Source: CAZVIK01 sp964627045
GTDB lineage: Bacteria > Acidobacteriota > Terriglobia > Bryobacterales > Bryobacteraceae
Direction of reading: 5' to 3'
DNA length: 31,769 nt
Assembly: GCA_964627045.1 (NCBI GenBank)
Contig: CAZVIK010000023.1
Coordinates: forward strand, 1-31,769
A model generated the notes under the pieces. It ran no database searches. It was not told the origin of the DNA and was given only the letters and a program-made list of their open reading frames with translations. A program made the translations under genes and the position numbers. This document shows positions 17,295 to 26,197 of the stretch, piece by piece (the stretch's first letter is position 1; each line of letters starts with the position of its first letter).

Positions 17295-17524
17295 GCAAGC
17301 CGCCGTCGCGCCGGGCGCCCGGCCATAAGTGACCCGAGGCCCTCGTTGCTTGTGGACCGCGCGATGGCCGGCGAGATCGGAAGAGCGTCGTGTAGGGGAA
17401 GTGTGGTGGTTGGGGGGNNNNNNNNNNACTGTGGCGACTTGCGTCGCTAGCCGCGGTCGGGCGGGGCGCCCGTCCTGCAGTGACCCGAGTCCTTCGTTGC
17501 TTGTGGACGGCGCGTTGGCTGGCG
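17295..17524 (+). repeat. Imperfect 79-bp direct repeat on both sides of the scaffold gap
   Basis: Copy A (17295-17373) and copy B (17446-17524) align without gaps and, by my count, match at 66 of 79 positions (about 84%). The conserved part includes TGACCCGAG and TCGTTGCTTGTGGAC; copy A contains the palindrome GCCGGGCGCCCGGC (17310-17323). Copy A runs straight into adapter, so further copies may be missing. Palindrome plus tandem arrangement suggests a REP-like intergenic element. Confidence 0.8.
17374..17427. other. Reverse-complement Illumina adapter, G-rich run and 10-N scaffold gap
   Basis: 17374-17397 reads AGATCGGAAGAGCGTCGTGT then AGGG, the reverse complement of the adapter seen at the window start. 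It is followed by a degraded G/T run to 17417 and ten N (17418-17427). This is a contig end built from read-through reads; true distance and adjacency across it are unverified. Confidence 0.96.
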
Positions 17525-17770
17525 ACGCCTGCCACCCCGACAGTCGGGCGCTGGTCCTCACTCGAAGCCCGGCTTCCGGTGGCGCCGGAGACTCCCCGCG
17601 GCCAGTTCCTGTCACGCCAAACAGGCCGCCCCGCCTTGATTGGTTGGTGTTTATTACTTAGTACTTTTTGATACTTAGTCCTGGGCCATGCTCAATTGCG
17701 TCTGACCGGAAAACCAAAATGACTAGCAATGAGATAGCAAAGCCCATCCAGCATGCGGTAGCATAGGTAA
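17525..17770. other. Non-coding stretch with AT-rich segment before a gene fragment
   Basis: No gene is supported here. 17536-17548 is a near-perfect palindrome (CCCGAC-A-GTCGGG). From about 17640 composition turns AT-rich, unlike the rest of the window, and the octamer TACTTAGT occurs twice (17655-17662 and 17672-17679). No transposase, terminal repeat or tRNA-like structure is recognisable. Confidence 0.5.
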
Positions 17771-18520
17771 ATGACTCACCGAAGCCCGAGGACGCACCTT
17801 ATTATTGGGCTAGTGTCGGCCCTAATTTGCTCGGCCCTGCATGCGACGGGCGTGAACACGGATGCCACCGTCAACGGGATCGCCAGCAGCCCGCTCGTGT
17901 CGGAGTTGCACTTCGAATCGACCGGCACGCCGGGAGTGTACCGTACCGGCAGCGGCGCTTCTCGCATCCTGGTTTCGGCTTTCGGGGCCGACTTCTTCGC
18001 GGACGGCGACATGACGCTTCAACTGAGATTCCCGGGCGCGCAGGAGGCCGAGGCCGTTCCCGAACCGCCGAATCCCGTGCGCCTCGCCTTCCATCCGGGC
18101 GAGACGCCGGCCCGCGAGCGCCCGACGGCGGCATGGGAGCGCCTCCGGTTTCGATCGGTCTACGAGGGGATCGACGTCGTCTACTACGGAAATGGTCCGC
18201 ATCTGGAGTACGAGTTTCTGGTCGCGCCGGGCGCCGACCCCGGGGTGATCCGGACGGCGTTTGCGGGAGTCCGGCGCATCCGCCTGAACTCCGCCGGGGA
18301 CCTTGTGCTCGAGACGGCGGCGGGAGAGTACCGGCAGCGAAGGCCGGTCGCGTACCAAGAGCGCGACGGAAAGCGAACCCCCGTGGAAGCCTCCTATGAT
18401 GTGCGATCCGGGCAGATTCGTCTGAGCCTCGGCGCCTATGATCGCGCCCTTCCGCTGACGATCGACCCCCTGGTTGAATTCCCCGCGCCGATCACCGGGA
18501 GTGAGGACCGCCCCCGCTAA
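17771..18520 (+). pseudogene. Truncated exported protein: N-terminal domain of an SBBP-repeat protein
   Basis: A 249-residue reading frame with signal peptide (THLIIGLVSALICSALHA). The segment from about residue 125, with VYEGIDVVYYGNG, LEYEFLVAPGADP, GDLVLETAAGEYRQRRPV and ALPLTIDPLVEF, matches the N-terminal domain (DUF7948, from memory) that in acidobacterial secreted proteins precedes SBBP beta-propeller repeats. Full members continue after IDP with a STYLGGS-type repeat region for many hundred residues. Here the frame ends 14 residues later in unrelated sequence. I infer a 3' truncation by rearrangement or misassembly. A short secreted product could still be made. Confidence 0.65.
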
Positions 18521-18572
18521 TGTCAGGAAGCGCCGTCGTGGCGGGAAAAGCGCCTCAGCAAGTAGCACGCCG

Positions 18573-19088
18573 CTACCAGGTGTGAACCGCGATGACGCGC
18601 GGCGGACCCGCCGCCCCGCCGGTGACTTCGGTCGCAACCACGGCCTCGATGTTTTTGCGTTCCCACGCACGCGGTGCGCTCTGGTCCAACAGGCGCGCGT
18701 ATTGCGGATCGCGCACCAACATGCCCGCGGCCGAGACGCCGTAACGGTAGAGCCCCGCCAGCACAACCGCCGTCCGCATCGTCTGCGGGTCGGAGAATCG
18801 CGTCACGAGGCCGAAGTCGTTCCTGACTTCTCCAGCCGCCATTCCGGCTGGCGCACAGAACTCCTTCGCCCCGGGATTCCAGCGATCCTCAATGCAGCTC
18901 AGCCCGCCCGCCGCACCTTGCACAAAATGGAAGCGCAACGGCCCGGTGAGTTCCAGTGTCCAGGGGTTGTTGAACGCTCCGGTCAGGACAAAGTTCCGCT
19001 CGGCCAAGCCCGCCAGCGTCGTCGTGCGCGCGTCCATGATCAGTCCGGTGCTCCCGCGGGATTGCAGAAAACGCGTCATCCGCGCCAT
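18573..19088 (-). pseudogene. Probable C-terminal gene fragment, function unknown
   Basis: A 171-residue frame on the minus strand with good coding character: LAERNFVLTGAFNNPWTLEL, GPLRFHFVQG, a FGLVTRFSDP segment, AGLYRYGVSAAGMLV and an ending GGAAGPPRVIAVHTW. It resembles the C-terminal domain of larger multidomain proteins I associate with Solibacterales, but I cannot name the family. There is no proper ribosome-binding site before Met 19088, and the sequence beyond it soon becomes part of the oppositely oriented ceramidase-like fragment, so the 5' portion is missing. Treat as a truncated gene; a small intact gene is possible. Confidence 0.5.
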
Positions 19089-19109
19089 CCCTCGTTCGTT
19101 TTGAGCCAG

Positions 19110-19769
19110 CGAACACGGCTTGCCGAAGGCAGCGGTCCTTTTGTCCAGACCGTTGGTCCGACGCCGCCATTAGGGCCGCAGACCGGCAAGGGCTTCAATC
19201 CCACCACGGCGGCGTCCGCGAGACGGGCCATCCCGGCCGCGAATCTCGAGGCCTACAAGAGGGCGGTCGCCCGCACCGGTGATTACGTCACCATGATGGG
19301 GACGCTGATCGGCTCCACCGCCATCCGCGTCATGCGCGAGGAGATCAAGCCAGTGGCGAACGCCCTCATCTGGGGCGCGCAGCAGACCGTCACCTGTCCC
19401 GGCCGCATCCGCCGCGACGCCGCCAATCCCAGCCGGGAGAACGTGTTCCCCGGCTACGACGACGGGCCGCCCGTCGATATCGGAGTCGGGCTGCTGCGCA
19501 TCGGCGATATTCACCTGGTCACGGTCAACGGCGAGCCCTACAGTAAGATCGCTCTGCGCCTGAAGGGCGAAGCGCCCGCGGCCAAGACCTTCATGGTGAC
19601 CAACGTGAGTCCCCGCGCCGCCTCGGGTTATATCTACTCGGACGACGCCTATAGCCACCTCACCTTCCAGGTCATCGGCTCGCGCCTGAAGCCGGGCTGC
19701 GCCGAAGATAACGTCGTCTCGACCGCCATCGAACTGATGCACCGCGCCGGCGCGTTCGCGGCGAGATGA
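19110..19769 (+). pseudogene. C-terminal fragment of a neutral ceramidase-like protein
   Basis: About 220 codons without a credible start. The sequence KPVANALIWGAQQTVTCPGR, IGDIHLVTVNGEPYSKIALR, FMVTNVSPRAASGYIYSDDAY, then HLTFQVIGSRLKPGCAED, follows the pattern of neutral/alkaline ceramidase-type hydrolases (G-D-x-x-x-V-x-GEP, then GYI...Y, then PG-x-x-E). The N-terminal half with its zinc site and catalytic Ser is absent. The frame is open further upstream, but that part is antisense to the fragment at 18573-19088 and shows no family similarity. I read it as a 5'-truncated pseudogene whose left edge lies around 19100. Confidence 0.65.
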
Positions 19770-19861
19770 CCGGAAGGCAGCACGGTTCTCCGAACGGCAT
19801 TGGCCCGGAGATCCGGCGCCGGCAGTGTGATGCCCGCCTGGGAAGGCGAAGGAGCGTTCGA

Positions 19862-20840
19862 ATGAAGCCAGCTTTCCGTATCGGCCTGTTTTGGTGCTGT
19901 GCGGCCGCGGCCCTGGTGTTTCTGCCAGCCCCGTTCCGCGCGGATGCGCAATCGCCCGCCGCGGCGCCCGCGGCCAGGACGACGGCCGGGCCCATCACCC
20001 GGCCCATGGTTGTCGAGATCGCCAAGGACACTTATTTCATCAACGAGTTCGGGATGGACGCCCAATACCTGGTCGTCGGAGAAAAACGCGCCCTTGTCAT
20101 CGACGCCGGGACGGGCTTCTACGACATGAAGGCGCTGATCGGGCGCTTGACCAGCCTCCCGTATGACGTGGTGATCACACACGGGCATCCCGATCACGCC
20201 GGAGGCATCGGCCAGTTCGATGCCGTCTACATGCACCCTGCCGACGTCGACGCGGCCAAGCGGCTCACTTACGAGGGCGGCGTCCAATACGGGGAGATCA
20301 TGTGGAACATGGCCATCGGCTATCGCGGCGTGTGGGGGTATACACCGGCCGACGCCATAAGATTCACCAGGCTTCCCGAATTCAAGCCTCTGGCCGAAGG
20401 TCAGGTTTTCGACCTGGGCGGCCGAAGGCTGACCGTGTTCGAGGTGCCGGGCCACACCCTCGGCTCCGTCGTCCTGATCGACGACAAGAGCCGGATTCTC
20501 TTCTCCGGCGATGCCGCTAACGGAAACGTGGGCAACCTCGGTCAGCACTCTGCTACGCGGCCTGATCAAGCTCCGGAACCTGCGCACCGCGTGGGACCGC
20601 CAGTACACCGGCCACATCTCCTATGCGGGCACCATCGACGCGATCTCGCAGAGCCCCCAGGTTCTCGACGATTTGATCGAGGCCTTCCGTTCCCTGCTCC
20701 GCGGCGACGCCAAGACCCAGGTCATCAAGAACCACCTTTTCCCCGAACGCACGCAAACCGTCGCCGTCTACGGCCGCGCCAGCGTGGGGTTCAATCCCGA
20801 GCGGCTCTGGGAGCCGGGGGAACGACGGATCGTGCCTTGA
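19862..20840 (+). pseudogene. Exported MBL-fold metallo-hydrolase, interrupted by a +1 frameshift
   Basis: ATG 19862 follows AAGGAG (19849-19854). Residues 1-29 are a signal peptide (VFLPAPFRADAQ). The MBL domain shows YFINEF, LVIDAGTGFYD, THGHPDHAGG (HxHxDH zinc motif), PGHTLGSVVLID and LFSGDAANGNVG. Near 20534 the frame shifts: the continuation STLLRGLIKL, YTGHISYAGTIDAI, QVIKNHLFPERT, then FNPERLWEPGE lies in the +1 frame and ends at 20840. Removing one A at 20534-20535 would give GNVGTSVSTLLRGL and a single 325-residue protein. Either a sequencing indel or a recent mutation. The substrate is unknown. Confidence 0.75.
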
Positions 20841-20973
20841 GCCCGGCAGGCGCGGGAGCGTGTGCAATATTGAGGTGTGCGGGATGCCGCCGATTCAGCC
20901 TGCGCATTCGCCGGGCAGGCACGCCGGGGGCGCCGCCCCGGGGAGTTTGGACACCAAGCCACGGAGATTCGAC

Positions 20974-22650
20974 ATGAGACACGAAACACACGGATGCAAT
21001 CGCTCGGGTTCGCCGGCGATCGATCGTCGCGCCTTCTTTTCCTACGCCCCGGCCCTCGCGGGAGCCGCCTTCGCACCCGCCGTCCTCGCTCAATCCGCGC
21101 CGGCGAAGACCGTCGCCGCCGCGACGACGCACGGCCGGGTTCGCGGCACGATCGAAGACGGCGTCTGCGTCTTCAAGGGAATCCCGTACGCGGGCTCCCC
21201 CGCCGGAGCCGGACGCTTCAAGGCCGCGCCGCCTCTCAAACCCTGGAGCGGTGTGCGCGACGCCTTCACCTACGGCCCCCAGGCGATTCAACCCCCGGAC
21301 CTCGCCTGGCCCAAGGAGTGGAAGCCCGCCCCGGCCGACGAGATGTGCTTGTACTTGAACGTCTGGACGCAAGGCGTGGGCGACCGTAAACGCCGTCCAA
21401 TCATGTTCTACTCGCACGGCGGCGGTTTCGCCACCGGCAACGGCGGCGCCGACGTCTGGCCGCAGAACCTAAGTCACGACGGCGCGGCTCTGGCCAAGAG
21501 CTACGATGTCGTCGTTGTCACGCACAACCACCGCCTCGGCATTCTCGGCTATCTCTACCTCGGCGAGATCCTCGGTGACGAGTACGCGGCCTCGGGTTGC
21601 GCCGGCATGCTCGACATCGCCGCCGCGCTGGCCTGGACCCGCAAGAATGCCGAGGCCTTCGGCGGAGATCCCGATAACATCATGATCTGGGGCGAATCCG
21701 GCGGCGGCGCCAAGACGTCCACCCTGATCGCTCTGCCCGCCGCTCAGGGCGCGTTTCACCGGGCCAGCGTCGAAAGCGGCTCCACCTTGCGGCTGCGTGA
21801 GAAGGCCGCCGCCACCGAGAGCACCCGCATGGTCCTTTCGGCGCTCGGCCTCGCCGAAAGGCAGGCCCGGGACCTGCTCACCGTCCCAACCGCCCGGCTC
21901 ACCGAGGTTCAGCAGCGCCCCGCCCCGCGCCGCGCCGCCACCGCCGCCATTTCCGGCGCCAGCATGGGCTTCAGCCCGGTCGTCGACGGCCACTACATCC
22001 CGTCGCACCCCTTCGACCCCATCGCCCCGCCCTCGGCCGCGAAGATCCCCCTCATCACCGGGATCAACAAGGACGAGACCATCTTCATGTACCGCGGCAC
22101 ACCGGCGGTCTTCACCATGGACGACGACGCCCTGCGAGCGCGCCTGGAGCCCGCCCTGGGCGCCAACACCGCCCGCGTGCTGGAGGTCTACCGCAAGAGC
22201 CGCCCCGGCGCCTCGCCCACGGACCTCTACATCGCCATCACCACCGCGCAGTGGATGGGCCGGAACGCCATCGTCATGGCCGAGCGCAAAGTAGCGCAGA
22301 AAGCCGCGCCCGTCTTCATGTACGTCTTCGCGCACGAATCCGAAGTTCCGGCCGCGCCCGGCGTCGCCTATCCTTCCAAGGCCGCACACGCCGCCGAAAT
22401 CCCCTTCAAGTTCAATCACCCCGACAGCATGAACCAGAGCAAACGGACCGACCGCGCCAAGGCCGCCCGGAACATGAGCCGCGCCTGGGCCACCTTCGCG
22501 CGCACCGGCAATCCGAGCCACGACGAAATCCCCGCCTGGCCGGCTTATACGCTCGACCGCCGCGCCACCATGTTCCTCGACGCCGAATGCAAAGTCGTCG
22601 ACGACCCCTGGCGGGAAGAGCGCCTGCTCTGGGAGAAGCTCCAGGGTTAG
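20974..22650 (+). CDS. Tat-exported type B carboxylesterase
   Basis: A 558-residue alpha/beta-hydrolase of the carboxylesterase/para-nitrobenzyl-esterase family. The N-terminus has a twin-arginine-like signal (IDRRAFFSYAPALAGAAFA), so it is folded before export. Family motifs in order: HGRVRGTIEDGVCVFKGIPY, EMCLYLNVW (EDCLYLNV equivalent), YSHGGGFATG (oxyanion hole), and nucleophile Ser242 in GESGGGAKT. A downstream GINKDETIF motif and AAHAAEIPFKF supply candidate acid and His residues. Start chosen at 20974 with GGAGA upstream; an in-frame start at 20860 would place 38 unrelated residues before the signal. Ester substrate unknown. Confidence 0.9.
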   Translation: MRHETHGCNRSGSPAIDRRAFFSYAPALAGAAFAPAVLAQSAPAKTVAAATTHGRVRGTIEDGVCVFKGIPYAGSPAGAGRFKAAPPLKPWSGVRDAFTYGPQAIQPPDLAWPKEWKPAPADEMCLYLNVWTQGVGDRKRRPIMFYSHGGGFATGNGGADVWPQNLSHDGAALAKSYDVVVVTHNHRLGILGYLYLGEILGDEYAASGCAGMLDIAAALAWTRKNAEAFGGDPDNIMIWGESGGGAKTSTLIALPAAQGAFHRASVESGSTLRLREKAAATESTRMVLSALGLAERQARDLLTVPTARLTEVQQRPAPRRAATAAISGASMGFSPVVDGHYIPSHPFDPIAPPSAAKIPLITGINKDETIFMYRGTPAVFTMDDDALRARLEPALGANTARVLEVYRKSRPGASPTDLYIAITTAQWMGRNAIVMAERKVAQKAAPVFMYVFAHESEVPAAPGVAYPSKAAHAAEIPFKFNHPDSMNQSKRTDRAKAARNMSRAWATFARTGNPSHDEIPAWPAYTLDRRATMFLDAECKVVDDPWREERLLWEKLQG

Positions 22651-22657
22651 ACCGCTT

Positions 22658-22690
22658 GCCTCACACCGTACGTCGTGCGGTGCGGCAGGC
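22658..22690 (+). terminator. Weak hairpin after the carboxylesterase gene
   Basis: CACCG (22664-22668) can pair with CGGTG (22678-22682), and GCCT (22658-22661) with AGGC (22687-22690), 8 nt after the stop codon. There is no T tract, so it is at best a processing or Rho-assisted end. Confidence 0.2.
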
Positions 22691-22807
22691 GCCTCTGTGG
22701 CTGCGAGGCGCGCGACCGGCGGCGGCCGGCGGCGCACTTGACGGCACGTTGGCCGGTCGAATGCAGCGCAGCAGACACGGGTGCATCCCGCGCCGGCGCT
22801 CTCCGGA

Positions 22808-22813
22808 TACAAT
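22808..22813 (+). promoter_or_regulatory. -10 box TACAAT close to the DPP-IV-like start
   Basis: TACAAT ends 9 nt before ATG 22823, so the leader would be only about 3 nt and no Shine-Dalgarno sequence is available. This supports the start at 22823 rather than an in-frame upstream codon at 22781. Confidence 0.45.
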
Positions 22814-22822
22814 CACAGTTTC

Positions 22823-24937
22823 ATGACTGTGCGACGTTGGATGCCCTTGGCCCTGGCGTGCGGCCTCGCCGTGGCGCACGCCCAGATGCGGCCCATCACC
22901 GTGGATGTCGCGGCTGCGTACTCGACGCCGCCGGTCGAGGCCGTCTGGTCCCCCGACGGGCGGCAGTTCGCCTTTCCGCAAGCGGGCACGCTCTACCTGT
23001 ATGACGTCGCCGCGAAAAGCCGCCGCGATTTGATCTCGTTGAGCGTTCTTTCCTCCGCCGCCACCACCGTGGCCGAACCGGAAGCCTTCGCCTGGCAAAA
23101 CCGAGGGGTGGAGGAAAGAGATGTGCAGTGGTTCCCCTCGGGCGACGCGCTGCTAGTCAGCGCGGGCGGGGATCTGTTCCAACTTCGCCTCACCGGAGGC
23201 CAACCCGCACAACTCACGGCCACACGCGAACGCGAGAGCGATCCCAAGCTCTCGCCCGATGGCCGGCGCGTGTCGTTCCGCCGCGGCGACGACCTCTACA
23301 CTCTGGAGATCGCCTCGCGAAAAGTCACCCGTCTCACCCGCGGCGGCACGGAAACCATCCGCAACGGCCGGCTCGATTGGGTGTACCCGGAGGAACTCGG
23401 CCTGGCCACCGCGCACTGGTGGTCGCCCGATTCTACGCGCATCGCCTACCTTCAATTCGACGTGAGCCGCCAGCCGCTCTACCCGCACGCTTCCCTGCTC
23501 CCGCTCCGCCCCATCTACGAACCGCAGCGCTACCCCAAGGCCGGCGAGCCCAACGCCGTGGTCCGCGTGGGCGTCGTTTCCGCCAAGAGCGGCAAGACGC
23601 GTTGGATGGATGCAGGCGGCACGAGTGACACCCTGTTCGTGCAGCGCCTGAATCGCATCCAGAACCGGCTCGACCTGCTGCGCGTCGATGCGGCCTCCGG
23701 CAAGGCCGCCGTGGTTCTTACCGAACAGGACCCGCACTGGGTGAACCTGGGCCCCGGACCGTGGTTCCTCAAGGACGGCGCCGAGTTCCTCTGGACCAGC
23801 GAACGCGACGGCTTCCACCACATATACCGCTACTCGGCCGAAGGCGAGCTCCTGGCGCAACTCACGTCCGGCGACTGGGAGGTAACCGGCCTCTGCGCCG
23901 TGAACGAAGCCGCAGGGCACGTCTTCTACGTATCCACCGAAGCCAGCCCCCTCGAACGCCACCTCTACCGCGTCTCGCTGGCAGGCGGCGTGCGCGCGCG
24001 ACTTACAGCGGAGGCCGGCACGCACGTGATTTCCGCGCCGCCGCGCGGCGTGTACTTCCTGGACACGGCCTCGTCGCTCGCTTCGCCTCCACGCCGCACG
24101 GTGCTGGACGACTCGGGCGCCGAGTGGGCGGTCCTTGACAACTCCGCCCGCGACGCGCTCGACGACTACGACCTCCGTCCCGCCGAGATCGTCGCCGTGA
24201 GGGCGGCCGACGGCACGTTGCTCTATGCCAAGTTGATCCGGCCCGCCGGGTTCCAGCCGGGCCGCAAATACCCGGCGGTGGTCTTCGTGTACGGCGGCCC
24301 GCATTCGCAGAACGTGCGCGACGTCTGGCAGGGGCCCAGCCTGGAACAGGTTCTCGCCCACCGGGGCTTCGTCGTCTGGCAACTGGACAACCGGGGCAGC
24401 GCCGGGCGCGGCCACGCCTGGGAAGCCGCCCTATACCGGGAACTCGGCGTGAAGGAAATGGCAGACCAGCAGGACGGCGTGCGCCACCTGGTTTCGCTGG
24501 GCTTCGTCGATGAGGCCCGTGTCGGCGTCTATGGCTGGAGCTACGGTGGTTTCCTCACGCTCTATTCGCTCCTGCACGCGCCGGATCTGTTCCGCGCCGG
24601 CGTGGCCGGCGCGCCCGTCACCGACTGGCGCAACTACGACACCATCTATACCGAGCGGTATATGGGACTGCCTTCGGAAAACGCCGAGGGCTACAGGCGC
24701 AGCGCGCCGGTAGCCGCCGCCGCGAACCTGAAGGCGCGACTCCTCTTGGTTCACAACCTGGAAGATGACAACGTCCTGTTCCAGAACACCGTGCAGATGG
24801 CCGACGCGCTGCAACGCGCGGGCCACCCCTTCGAGATGATGATTTACCCGCAGCGCACGCACGGGGTCACCGGCACGGCGCGGCGGCATATGATGAATGG
24901 GATCATTTCCTTTTTCGAAAGGTGGCTGTCCCCATGA
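22823..24937 (+). CDS. Exported DPP-IV-like S9 peptidase
   Basis: A 704-residue prolyl-oligopeptidase-clan enzyme of the S9B (dipeptidyl peptidase IV) type. Signal peptide MTVRRWMPLALACGLAVAHA. The N-terminal eight-bladed propeller region contains QNRGVEERDVQWFPSGD, DWVYPEELG (double-Glu-like loop that in DPP-IV binds the substrate N-terminus) and WWSPDSTRIAYLQFD. The hydrolase domain has VYGGPHSQ, Ser573 in GWSYGGF, HNLEDDNV containing the Asp, and His680 in QRTHGV, a complete triad. Likely releases N-terminal dipeptides. Its stop TGA overlaps the next gene's ATG (ATGA at 24934-24937), so the oxidoreductase is translationally coupled. Confidence 0.93.
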   Translation: MTVRRWMPLALACGLAVAHAQMRPITVDVAAAYSTPPVEAVWSPDGRQFAFPQAGTLYLYDVAAKSRRDLISLSVLSSAATTVAEPEAFAWQNRGVEERDVQWFPSGDALLVSAGGDLFQLRLTGGQPAQLTATRERESDPKLSPDGRRVSFRRGDDLYTLEIASRKVTRLTRGGTETIRNGRLDWVYPEELGLATAHWWSPDSTRIAYLQFDVSRQPLYPHASLLPLRPIYEPQRYPKAGEPNAVVRVGVVSAKSGKTRWMDAGGTSDTLFVQRLNRIQNRLDLLRVDAASGKAAVVLTEQDPHWVNLGPGPWFLKDGAEFLWTSERDGFHHIYRYSAEGELLAQLTSGDWEVTGLCAVNEAAGHVFYVSTEASPLERHLYRVSLAGGVRARLTAEAGTHVISAPPRGVYFLDTASSLASPPRRTVLDDSGAEWAVLDNSARDALDDYDLRPAEIVAVRAADGTLLYAKLIRPAGFQPGRKYPAVVFVYGGPHSQNVRDVWQGPSLEQVLAHRGFVVWQLDNRGSAGRGHAWEAALYRELGVKEMADQQDGVRHLVSLGFVDEARVGVYGWSYGGFLTLYSLLHAPDLFRAGVAGAPVTDWRNYDTIYTERYMGLPSENAEGYRRSAPVAAAANLKARLLLVHNLEDDNVLFQNTVQMADALQRAGHPFEMMIYPQRTHGVTGTARRHMMNGIISFFERWLSP

Positions 24938-26142
24938 GCGTTTCTGCTGAATCCGTGGCTCGAAGGAGGTTTCTACAGGCCAGCGCCACTGCCGCCACGG
25001 CCTTGTCCTACCGCCGCATCCTGGGGGCGGCGGACAGCGTTGGCGCCGCGCTGATCGGTTGCGGTAATCGAGGCCGGGACGCGTTGTTCCCGGGTGCGAT
25101 TTTGAATCCGGAGCTGCGGTTTCTGGCGGCCTGCGACGTCTTTCAGGAAAACCTCGATCGCGGCCTCTCGGCGATGACGGCTCAGGGCTTTCCGGCGGCG
25201 GGCTACGGCGACTTCCGCCGTGTGTTGGACAGAAAAGACATCGACGTGGTCTTCGTCGCGACGCCCGACCACTGGCACGCGCCGATCAGTGTGGCGGCCT
25301 GCCAGGCTGGGAAGGACGTGTACGTTGAAAAGCCTCTGGCCAACAGCCTGGAGGATTGCCGCACGGTGGTGGAGGCCTCGGCCCAGCACAAGCGCATCGT
25401 GCAGGTCGGCTTGCAACAGCGCAGCATGAAGATCTTCCACGACGCTCTGGGTTTACTGAAGGCGGGCGCCATCGGGCGGGTGCGCCGCGCGGTGATCGAC
25501 TGGGGAGGCGAAGGCGGAGGCCGCGCCGGTCAGGACAGTACCGCAATTCCGCCGGGCCTGGATTGGGATATGTTCCAGGGTCCGGCGCCGCGGCGTCCGT
25601 ACGTGGCTTCACGAAGGACGTCCTGGCGCAGCTATTGGGACTACGGATCGGGCGCGATCACGGACCTGGCCGTGCACATGCTCGACGTTTTTCACTGGTT
25701 CTGCGGCGACGACACGCCCCAGTTGGTTTTTGGCGCCGGCTACTCGATGCCGGGCCGTTCGCCGGAGCGCGTGCCGGAGTTTTTTGACCTGATCTGGAAG
25801 TACAACCAGCAGATGGTGACCTACTCATCCCACAACGTGGATGTTTGGGGCATCTACTTCTGGGGCGACACGGGAATCCTGCACGTCAATCGCAGCGTGG
25901 CGCAGGTGAAGCCGCTCGGGAAGTCCGGCGCGGAGCCCGTGGTCATCAAAGCCACCTACACCGTCAAGGAGAGCGAAGGGCCGCACATCCGCAACTTTCT
26001 CGATTGCGTGCGTTCGCGCCAGCGCCCGAACTGCGACGCCGAGACAGGGCGTCGTTCCACGGCGCCGGGACTGGTGGCCGCCATGTCCGTTCGCAGCGGC
26101 AGGTCCTACGCCTGGGACGGCGTCGCGCCCAAGGCCGTGTAG
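24934..26142 (+). CDS. Tat-exported Gfo/Idh/MocA family oxidoreductase
   Basis: A 402-residue NAD(P)-dependent oxidoreductase-like protein. Residues 9-25 form a twin-arginine signal (ARRRFLQASATAATA). The Rossmann motif IGCGNRG is at residues 41-47, VDVVFVATPDHWH-type segments follow, and the family's EKP motif is at 132-134 (YVEKPLANS), with the catalytic-region Lys133. Later GAITDLAVHMLDVFHW carries the conserved Asp/His region. Exported homologues are common in Acidobacteria and Planctomycetes and are thought to act on sugars; the substrate here is unknown. The ATGA overlap with the DPP-IV-like gene fixes the start and indicates cotranscription. Confidence 0.9.
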   Translation: MSVSAESVARRRFLQASATAATALSYRRILGAADSVGAALIGCGNRGRDALFPGAILNPELRFLAACDVFQENLDRGLSAMTAQGFPAAGYGDFRRVLDRKDIDVVFVATPDHWHAPISVAACQAGKDVYVEKPLANSLEDCRTVVEASAQHKRIVQVGLQQRSMKIFHDALGLLKAGAIGRVRRAVIDWGGEGGGRAGQDSTAIPPGLDWDMFQGPAPRRPYVASRRTSWRSYWDYGSGAITDLAVHMLDVFHWFCGDDTPQLVFGAGYSMPGRSPERVPEFFDLIWKYNQQMVTYSSHNVDVWGIYFWGDTGILHVNRSVAQVKPLGKSGAEPVVIKATYTVKESEGPHIRNFLDCVRSRQRPNCDAETGRRSTAPGLVAAMSVRSGRSYAWDGVAPKAV

Positions 26143-26197
26143 GCCCGTGTGGCCGCTGTAAGGCGTGGCGCCCTGCGATTCGCCTCGCCCCGGTGCG

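Noticed and set aside
17295..17524. The repeats around the gap as a CRISPR array
   Set aside because: Units are 79 bp, diverged, only two, with no regular short repeat/spacer pattern and no cas genes.
17655..17679. Two TACTTAGT octamers, with CTAAGTA also upstream of gyrA near 4993
   Set aside because: Short and too few; no phase, dyad or shared gene context that would support an operator or att site.
18474..19109. 5' part of the long open frame running into the ceramidase-like fragment
   Set aside because: It is antisense to a better coding frame (18573-19088), has low-complexity Arg-rich composition and shows no family similarity; only the part from about 19110 is credible.
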